Source: a virus
IMG/VR virus record: IMGVR_UViG_3300025099_000042
Span: 1-44,101 of that record
Length of the DNA: 44,101 nt
Direction: 5' to 3' (one strand)
In this document: piece by piece, positions 39,202 to 44,101 of the stretch
Position numbering within the stretch: the first letter of the stretch is position 1
How the letters are laid out: every line of letters begins with the position of its first letter
The notes under the pieces: generated by a model
The model's database searches: none
The model's input: only the letters and a program-made list of their open reading frames with translations
What the model was told of the DNA's origin: nothing
Program-made: the position numbers and the translations under genes

Positions 39202-40686
39202 TTACTTCTTTTTACCTCCATATTTTTTACGACGATCTTTAACTCCTCCGTGTTTGAAAGTTACACTACCTTCAGCAGGTCTTCTATTGCCTCTTGTATG
39301 TGCAACTCTTTTAGATCCTCCCATAGGATTATTTTTATTTGATTTTCCGCTTTTCATACGCGCTCTATGTTGTCTATATCCACGTAAAGCAGCTTTAATA
39401 CCTCCTCCTTTAGCTACTGCTGCATTTGGATCTTGTGCTGCTGCATCTGCTGCGGCACCTCCACCCGTTGGATTAGAATTACCAAACGCCCCACCTTTAA
39501 ATCCTTGCATAGCACCTTGGAGACCACCGCCTCCCATGGCACCTTTAATAGCGCCAATACCTCTACCAACTAATCCTCCTCCAAGTGCTCCTTTAGCAGC
39601 TCCTAAAAGTTTTTTACCAAGACCTCCTCCAGCTCCTTTAGCTCCACCAATAGCTCCTAACATAGCTCCGAATTGAGCTTTCTTTTTACCGCCAGCTCTT
39701 TTGTAGCCCATCTTGTTACGCACAGCTGTAGGCAACTTCTGTAAACCTTTTTGATCAGCTGAAGGTGTTTTCATTCCTCCTGCTGTCATTTTACGAGCAG
39801 CTTTAAGATTACCTTTAGCGTCTTTAATTGCTTCTCTTTTTGTTTGACGAGCAGCTTTACGACCTTTTCTTTTAGCTCTTCTATCTGGAGTAGCTGATGG
39901 TGCAGGAGTAGATTTTAAATCAGCAATCTTATCTTTTTCTGCTTGAACACCACCCATTCCTGATCCTCCTCCTGTATTAGGTTTAGGTGTAGATTTAGGT
40001 TTTGGAGCCGGTGCTGACTTTTTAGTTTGAAGTCCAGGGCTTTTTACTCCTGAATCAATTGGTCCTGCTTTTTTTGCTTCAAGCTTTTTCATAGGAGCAA
40101 CTTTTCGTTGAGGCCCTCTACCGTAAGCTTTATTGATTTTATTTTGAGCCGAAGTATATTCTGGAGATCCTTTCTCACTATTATTTCTAATTTTAATATA
40201 AGAATCTAGCTTAGGGTCTTTCTTCTTAGCATCTGCATAAGTAGTCTTCTTTGCAGGTGCAGGCCCAGGCGCTTTCTTAAGCTCATCAAGTTTTGTATTT
40301 ACATTTTTAGAGTCAGAATCGCTTCCACTTTTCCCAGTCCTATTTGCTCCAGTACCTTGTGGGGCATTTTGCTTTTCTTCTCTAGAAGGCCCTCTCCTAT
40401 CTGCTATTTCTTTATCGGCTGCTTTCTTTTGATCCGCTTTAAATTTAGCTCGTTTTGCAGCTTGTGATGTATACGTACTATCTGCTTGCATATATTCTGC
40501 AGATCCTTGCATTACAACTTTACCACTAGGAAGCCTATATGCGGGTACACCTCCTTTACGAATTTTAGCAACTAAGCCTGCTTTTTGTCCTGGAGTTTTA
40601 TTTCCTCCGCTTTGATATTTAGGAACACTTCCAAACTTAAGTTCTTTAGACGGTTGCATGTAACCGCTTTTCATTTTCTTTTTCAT
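39202..40686 (-). CDS. very basic, histone-like low-complexity virion protein
   Basis: 494 residues dominated by Lys, Ala, Gly and Pro, with a strongly basic charge. The first 320 residues are KKK/APAK/KPK-type disordered sequence reminiscent of linker-histone tails. About 330-410 is Gly/Ala-rich (GAMLGAIGGAKGAGGG and repeats of GAxxGxxGGG) and could be membrane-active. The end is again basic (DRRKKYGGKKK). It begins with an ATGA overlap on the preceding gene and ends 2 bases before the 52-residue gene. DNA condensation or ejection with the genome is plausible, but only composition supports that. No enzyme motif is seen. Confidence 0.6.
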   Translation of the reverse strand: MKKKMKSGYMQPSKELKFGSVPKYQSGGNKTPGQKAGLVAKIRKGGVPAYRLPSGKVVMQGSAEYMQADSTYTSQAAKRAKFKADQKKAADKEIADRRGPSREEKQNAPQGTGANRTGKSGSDSDSKNVNTKLDELKKAPGPAPAKKTTYADAKKKDPKLDSYIKIRNNSEKGSPEYTSAQNKINKAYGRGPQRKVAPMKKLEAKKAGPIDSGVKSPGLQTKKSAPAPKPKSTPKPNTGGGSGMGGVQAEKDKIADLKSTPAPSATPDRRAKRKGRKAARQTKREAIKDAKGNLKAARKMTAGGMKTPSADQKGLQKLPTAVRNKMGYKRAGGKKKAQFGAMLGAIGGAKGAGGGLGKKLLGAAKGALGGGLVGRGIGAIKGAMGGGGLQGAMQGFKGGAFGNSNPTGGGAAADAAAQDPNAAVAKGGGIKAALRGYRQHRARMKSGKSNKNNPMGGSKRVAHTRGNRRPAEGSVTFKHGGVKDRRKKYGGKKK

Positions 40687-40910
40687 GATTTTTTATTTTT
40701 CCAAGATACCCGTTGTGTTGATTTTTTTCTACTCATGCCTGCTCTCGTACACGCACTAAGAGTTGGACGACAAGCCGGGTATCCTGTCTTCCTATTTTCA
40801 GATTTAGATTTTCTACCACAAGGCACAAACTTACCAGCGGCTTTGGATGCTTTACAATCTACCCAGCCCCTACCAGAGTTTTGTTTAAACCAAGTACGCA
40901 GATTAGACAT
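40683..40910 (-). CDS. small basic Cys protein, DUF5872-like
   Basis: 75 residues from the ATG at 40910, which shares a base with the previous stop (TAATG) and makes the protein begin MSNLRTWFKQ. A farther-upstream in-frame start at 40946 would overlap the preceding gene and is less likely. The sequence (WFKQNSGRGWVDC..., GKFVPCGRK, YPACRPT) follows the WVD-C-x-PCGR-x-YP-C-R-P layout of DUF5872-type proteins found in phages and giant viruses. Four regularly placed cysteines in a Lys/Arg-rich chain suggest metal binding. Function unknown; likely packaged or DNA-contacting. Confidence 0.7.
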   Translation of the reverse strand: MSNLRTWFKQNSGRGWVDCKASKAAGKFVPCGRKSKSENRKTGYPACRPTLSACTRAGMSRKKSTQRVSWKNKKS

Positions 40911-41278
40911 TATCCTTTTGCCCAGTATCCGTACTCTATAATACAACTAGCTGTATCAGCTCGTGCTTCTACACCAGCACCATCGTTTACAGGGAAAAAA
41001 CAGAATTCTCCGGGACCAATTCTAGCGTATTGTACACTAGCAGTAGTTTGAATGATAATAAAATTAGTAGCATCTAGATTTTTTGCGTAGAAATAAAATA
41101 CTCCGCTTATTGCTTCATCTAAAATTTCCTGATTATCAGAAGTTGTTATTGTCTCTCGTGAAAGGCCTTTTGAAGGTCCAGCCGCTGCAGTTGTTAAGAC
41201 ATCGGTAACAGATATATTAAGTCTGTTGGATGACACATCAGTTGATGACAGTGTCAAAGTTGCATTTAAAGTTGCCAT
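40910..41278 (-). CDS. small beta-rich virion-type protein
   Basis: 122 residues. MATLNATLTLSSTDVSSNRL, a LNISVTDVLTTAAAGPSKGL segment, and a RIGPGEFCFFPVNDGAGVEA segment give a compact beta-sandwich-like pattern. I associate this with small head or fibre-type structural proteins in marine phages, though no named family is certain. It has no signal peptide. It opens a cluster of structural genes just downstream of the export-type cassette, after a 46-base gap that could hold a promoter. Capsid decoration is one possibility. Confidence 0.55.
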   Translation of the reverse strand: MATLNATLTLSSTDVSSNRLNISVTDVLTTAAAGPSKGLSRETITTSDNQEILDEAISGVFYFYAKNLDATNFIIIQTTASVQYARIGPGEFCFFPVNDGAGVEARADTASCIIEYGYWAKG

Positions 41279-41312
41279 TTTTGGTCTTTTTAATTATGTT
41301 ATTATTATAATA

Positions 41313-41320
41313 CAAAGGTA
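41313..41320 (-). promoter_or_regulatory. possible Bacteroidota-type -7 promoter box
   Basis: TACCTTTG on the minus strand fits the TAnnTTTG -7 element used by Bacteroidota sigma factor, 34 bases before the ATG at 41278. No convincing -33 TTTG is seen at the usual spacing, and short A/T-rich matches arise by chance, so this is weak. Confidence 0.2.
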
Positions 41321-41324
41321 GTAA

Positions 41325-41693
41325 TTAAAATGAACTCATAAGTATTTCATCTATTACTTCTTGTACGTCTTTTTCTGTTGCTTCAAGCTGCATCATAATA
41401 TTAGCTTGAAAACGTTTAACTTCTTCCCCTTCATTAAATATTATAATGGTGGGTACTACAACGATCTTATGCTCTTTCTGCATAGAAGGATCTGTTGCTA
41501 TATCTATTCTTTTACCTTTACAGTCGCTTAAGTTGTCTAACCAGTCTACACTGTTTCCAGAGTTAAAACTAGCATTAAATTCTACAACACAAACACCTGA
41601 CTCAGGTATATTAATTACTTCCGGAACAGCTGTTACATAAACAGTTGCCGAAAATAATACTAATGATGCAAGTACTGCAAGGATTGATTTCAT
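41325..41693 (-). CDS. exported thioredoxin-fold protein lacking the CxxC
   Basis: 122 residues. The first 22 form a signal peptide (MKSILAVLASLVLFSATVYV, then TA). The rest follows a thioredoxin fold: strand VVEFNAS, then a helix, a later strand pair with VVVPTIIIFNEGEE holding the cis-proline Pro81. At the place of the WCGPC active site there is FNSGN (residues 43-47), so no redox disulfide is possible there; Cys35 and Cys58 are elsewhere. It would sit in the periplasm or be membrane-anchored, perhaps as a binding scaffold. It is separated by a 46-base gap from the downstream gene and by 6 bases from the upstream one. Confidence 0.7.
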   Translation of the reverse strand: MKSILAVLASLVLFSATVYVTAVPEVINIPESGVCVVEFNASFNSGNSVDWLDNLSDCKGKRIDIATDPSMQKEHKIVVVPTIIIFNEGEEVKRFQANIMMQLEATEKDVQEVIDEILMSSF

Positions 41694-41699
41694 GTTTGA

Positions 41700-41984
41700 T
41701 CATTTTAATTCGTCTATTTTTCGTTCTATATTTTTTAAATCTTCTTTGATTTCAATTACATCTTCTTGTGTTGTCATAATAGTTTGACGCACAAGTTGAT
41801 CTTTCATATCAAATTCCATACGAGTTATTTCTGGATCTGGAGGCACAGGCAATTCTTTAGCTAAAGCTATGTCTGCTTGTAGTGCAAACCACATACCTAT
41901 TAGCGACCCTATGCCTGCCACTGCTATACCTATTGTTTTAAGGTCTAGCGTTACTTGTGTTTTCTCTCCTATTTCTTGTGCCAT
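41700..41984 (-). CDS. single-TM coiled-coil membrane protein (holin-like candidate)
   Basis: 94 residues. Residues about 15-37 (LKTIGIAVAGIGSLIGMWFA) are one transmembrane helix. A short Pro-rich hinge follows (KELPVPPDPE), then a charged coiled-coil C-terminus (QEDVIEIKEDLKNIERKIDEL). Proteins of this shape recur in marine phage genomes next to structural genes. A holin or other membrane/lysis accessory role is possible, but no endolysin is visible nearby, so it stays a candidate. It is packed 6 bases and 3 bases from its neighbours. Confidence 0.55.
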   Translation of the reverse strand: MAQEIGEKTQVTLDLKTIGIAVAGIGSLIGMWFALQADIALAKELPVPPDPEITRMEFDMKDQLVRQTIMTTQEDVIEIKEDLKNIERKIDELK

Positions 41985-41987
41985 TTT

Positions 41988-43028
41988 TTATAATATTACA
42001 TAATTTAATCCCACGGAGAAGTCATGCCACTCCCTATTCCAATATTTATTGTATTTGCCTTCTAGAAAAACTCCAAGACTTTTATTAAATCTCCAACCAA
42101 AGATAAGTCCTCCAGCATAATCTATCCATTGATTACCCGTGTACTCATGATAAGAGTAATCATTACCTGTGTTCAAATGGTAGGGCATTACACTTGCCCA
42201 ACTGTGTAACCAAAACTCTTTGGTAAATTTGTAGTAATCGTAACCTAACACTAATGAATAATTCCATTGACTAGGAAGTTCATTTCTTTTGCGGATTACG
42301 TAATTATCTATAACATCTGGAATAACAATTTGTTCCCATACATCTGAGCTGTTAGCTACAAGCTCACCATTGGGTGAAAAGTATTCTCCAGCCTGTACGT
42401 CTATTGTATATCCTTCTTGCAATGCTAAAGATGTGTAATGTAAGTTACCATTAGATAACATCCATTCTTCTAAAGGATCATAACCGTAAGGCTCTGATAT
42501 ACGTTGTGCTGCACCTATATTAAAACTAAGACGTTTATTTACGTTAAATCTATATCGTTGAGATCCTTCAAAGTAGCTTACATCTGCAAACCCATCTTGC
42601 ACATACTCAACTTTAACTATCCAATCTTTAGCTACATATCTAAGAAAGTGGTTTTGATCTAAAAAGTTTGTTCCTTGCTGTCTACGCCAGTCAGCTTCAA
42701 ATAAAAACTCAAAGCCTTTTACTTTACCTACTGTAGCAGCATCACTATATGATCGTTCTGTTCCGTTATAAAAAGTATTAGCACGGTTCTCATATCCAAA
42801 CCTAGCTATCTTACGCACACCTGCTGTAAGTGAATAATCAAACGGAGTTGATATTACATCAGTTTGCAGCCCATTAGATACAGAATAAATATTATTATCT
42901 GAAATAGAGTTACCACCGCTAAATGCTGTATAGAATGTAGCAAACTTAAATGTTTTTTTAAGTGTTTGTGCATTAACTGTACAAGAAGCTAATAAGAATA
43001 ATGTAAAAATTGTTATATATTTTCTCAT
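41988..43028 (-). CDS. outer-membrane beta-barrel-like exported protein
   Basis: 346 residues. An N-terminal signal (MRKYITIFTLFLLASCTVNA) contains LASC, so it may be a lipoprotein or a normally cleaved precursor (VNA|Q). The mature part is long alternating aromatic/polar strands (RYRFNVNKRLSFNIGAAQRI, LGVFLEGKYNKYWNREWHDF) ending in FSVGLNYVIL, resembling an outer-membrane barrel more than a virion protein. It starts with an ATGA overlap on the T9SS-tagged gene. A phage-made envelope protein could alter the infected cell surface, for example in superinfection exclusion; this is inference. It may alternatively be an adapted host gene. Confidence 0.6.
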   Translation of the reverse strand: MRKYITIFTLFLLASCTVNAQTLKKTFKFATFYTAFSGGNSISDNNIYSVSNGLQTDVISTPFDYSLTAGVRKIARFGYENRANTFYNGTERSYSDAATVGKVKGFEFLFEADWRRQQGTNFLDQNHFLRYVAKDWIVKVEYVQDGFADVSYFEGSQRYRFNVNKRLSFNIGAAQRISEPYGYDPLEEWMLSNGNLHYTSLALQEGYTIDVQAGEYFSPNGELVANSSDVWEQIVIPDVIDNYVIRKRNELPSQWNYSLVLGYDYYKFTKEFWLHSWASVMPYHLNTGNDYSYHEYTGNQWIDYAGGLIFGWRFNKSLGVFLEGKYNKYWNREWHDFSVGLNYVIL

Positions 43029-44101
43029 AGCTTAGTAATTTTTTTATTAACCTTTCTACCGTTATAATCTATAACAACTTGATAGAGGCCCTTAGGAAGG
43101 TCTCTTAGGTCTATTCTTTTTTCTTTAGTACCTGACACTACTAATTGCCCAAGTGAGCTGTATACCTCTGTAAATACGTCTAGAGAGGTTTGTATGTTTA
43201 ATACAGTACTTGTAGGATTTGGGTATAAATTAATACCTGTATTAATCTCTGGAATTCCTGTAGGCCAACCTTGTTCACAGTATTCATATAAATTTACACA
43301 CGCTGCATCCCATCCTACTTCGCAACAGTATGGATCAATATCTATAATCCAAGCATAGCATGAATCGTTCAAGTAATATGGATCTCCTGGTTCCCCAATG
43401 CATCCGGCATCATATAAACACATATCGTTATCAGGAATATTTACTAATGAATTATAATTTACCGCTTCAATATCTGCACATCCTTCAACAATCTCAATAC
43501 ACGAACCATTGTCAGTATTAGCCATTGAGTCATAATTAAAGGCAGTACTAATAGTACAACCATAAATGTAAGGAAGACAACTATTATTGTCTGTATTAGC
43601 TTCTGTATCATAATTAAACATTGTCGGATCAGTGCAACCATATATAAAAGGTATGCATTCTCCTGCTGTATTAGCATTAGAATTATAGTTAAATGCAAGA
43701 TCATTCATACATCCTACAATAACAGGAGTACATTCTGTTTCTACATTTGCTTCTTCGTTATAGTTAAAAGCTGTGTTATCCATGCAGCCAAATACCGCGA
43801 TAATATCACAACTACCGTTATCGTAATCAGCTTCATATCCTTGTGTGTAATATTCTAAGTAACCTGCTTGAGTACATCCAGACTGATAGTAACAACTACC
43901 ATCTTCTGTATTTATTTCAGTATTATAGTTTTGAGCTGATTCGTCAGTACAACCATACGTAAACGGCTCACAGCTATCTCCGCATTTTGGTATAAAGCTA
44001 TATACATTCCAGTCTGGAGCTCTAAATGGTTGTAAGGCTCCTTGTCCATTATTTAAAAATGGGTTAGCTCCTTCTGACAATAAAGTATCTCCTTCTATGT
44101 T
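43025..44101 (-). CDS. T9SS-tagged Cys-repeat protein (N-terminus outside window)
   Basis: The frame is open to the right edge, so the N-terminus is missing (358 residues visible). Seven Cys-containing repeats are followed by a PYCCEVGWDAACVNLYEYC-type segment and a clear type A T9SS sorting domain: INLYPNPTSTVLNIQTSLD, then YSSLGQLVVSG and DLPKGLYQVVIDYNGRKVNK. In Bacteroidota this domain directs secretion through the type IX system and surface attachment. It overlaps the barrel-like gene by 4 bases. A phage structural operon is an unexpected place for it. It may be a captured host secretome gene, a surface adhesin or a decoy; the missing N-terminus prevents a check for a Sec signal. Confidence 0.8.
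   Translation of the reverse strand, partial: NIEGDTLLSEGANPFLNNGQGALQPFRAPDWNVYSFIPKCGDSCEPFTYGCTDESAQNYNTEINTEDGSCYYQSGCTQAGYLEYYTQGYEADYDNGSCDIIAVFGCMDNTAFNYNEEANVETECTPVIVGCMNDLAFNYNSNANTAGECIPFIYGCTDPTMFNYDTEANTDNNSCLPYIYGCTISTAFNYDSMANTDNGSCIEIVEGCADIEAVNYNSLVNIPDNDMCLYDAGCIGEPGDPYYLNDSCYAWIIDIDPYCCEVGWDAACVNLYEYCEQGWPTGIPEINTGINLYPNPTSTVLNIQTSLDVFTEVYSSLGQLVVSGTKEKRIDLRDLPKGLYQVVIDYNGRKVNKKITKL
43406..43954 (-). repeat. seven GC-x-N-Y-x-C protein repeats
   Basis: Seven tandem units of 25-30 codons, each starting Gly-Cys, having a central F/V-N-Y-N/D in six of seven units, and ending near a second Cys (for example GCMDNTAFNYNEEANVETEC). The second unit is degenerate. Such GCTD-type repeats are common in secreted flavobacterial proteins. 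The DNA copies are diverged, so this is not a recent expansion. Confidence 0.8.

Noticed and set aside
39254-39676. 140-codon + strand frame, Pro/Ala-rich
   Set aside because: Mirror of the Gly/Ala-rich part of the basic protein; proline-rich antisense frames are expected there.
40585-40941. 118-codon + strand frame across two minus-strand genes
   Set aside because: It spans the junction of two well-supported coupled genes on the other strand and has no motif.
40911-40946. Longer 87-residue form of the DUF5872-like protein starting at 40946
   Set aside because: It would overlap the previous gene by 37 bases, whereas the ATG at 40910 forms the TAATG junction seen at many other junctions and gives the family-like start MSNLRTWFKQ.
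43459-43704. 81-codon hydrophobic frame inside the T9SS-tagged repeat gene
   Set aside because: It arises from the repeated codons read one base off; the Leu/Ile-rich product lacks a charged tail and no codon shift is seen in the host frame.
1-44101. tRNA genes, CRISPR arrays, insertion sequences, integrase or stop-codon reassignment
   Set aside because: No cloverleaf, spaced direct repeats, transposase or integrase motif was seen. TAA, TAG and TGA all serve as ordinary stops at tight gene junctions.

Overview
The window is an internal piece of an A+T-rich tailed-phage genome. It most likely comes from a crAss-like phage (order Crassvirales) infecting a member of the Bacteroidota, perhaps a marine flavobacterium. 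Four things support this. (1) A 4652-residue protein carries the DFDID catalytic motif and flanking motifs of the crAss-type virion RNA polymerase, plus an HEFGH metallopeptidase motif. (2) The genes just upstream of it match the crAss-like order: ring/tail-tubular protein, 1924-residue stabilization (muzzle) protein, then two large internal cargo proteins. (3) The right-hand protein ends in a type IX secretion (T9SS) sorting domain, a Bacteroidota-specific signal. (4) Starts are preceded by A/T-rich sequence rather than Shine-Dalgarno sites, as is usual in that phylum. The host and marine assignments are inference. Terminase, portal, major capsid protein and DNA polymerase are not in the window.

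Layout. Bases 1-11688 (+ strand) hold a replication/recombination and early-type block: SF2 helicase (5' end cut by the window), two unknown genes, DnaB-type helicase, Sak4-like RecA-fold ATPase, a small possible HTH protein, a probable ssDNA-binding protein, Toprim primase, PD-(D/E)XK nuclease, rIIA-like GHKL ATPase, rIIB-like protein, 5'-3' exonuclease, an unknown gene and a small MazG/Nmad-like gene. Bases 11709-44101 (- strand) hold a structural operon read leftward from beyond the right edge. It starts with a T9SS-tagged repeat protein, an outer-membrane-barrel-like protein, a one-TM coiled-coil protein and an exported thioredoxin-fold protein. Then come a small beta-rich virion-type protein, very basic small proteins and a histone-like basic protein. 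It ends with the ring protein, stabilization protein, two cargo proteins and the giant RNA polymerase polyprotein. The blocks converge on a bidirectional terminator at about 11677-11700.

How it fits together. By analogy with crAss-like phages, the three cargo proteins (about 6,700 residues) would be packaged and injected. The RNA polymerase would then start transcription of early genes such as the + strand block, which replicates and processes phage DNA. The most unusual part is the run of four consecutive export- or membrane-signalled genes at 41325-44101, above all the phage-encoded T9SS substrate. Coding density is very high: no gene-free stretch exceeds about 100 bases, and most junctions overlap as ATGA or TAATG. 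No tRNA, CRISPR array, insertion sequence or integrase was seen. Family assignments come from motif recognition by eye, not searches.
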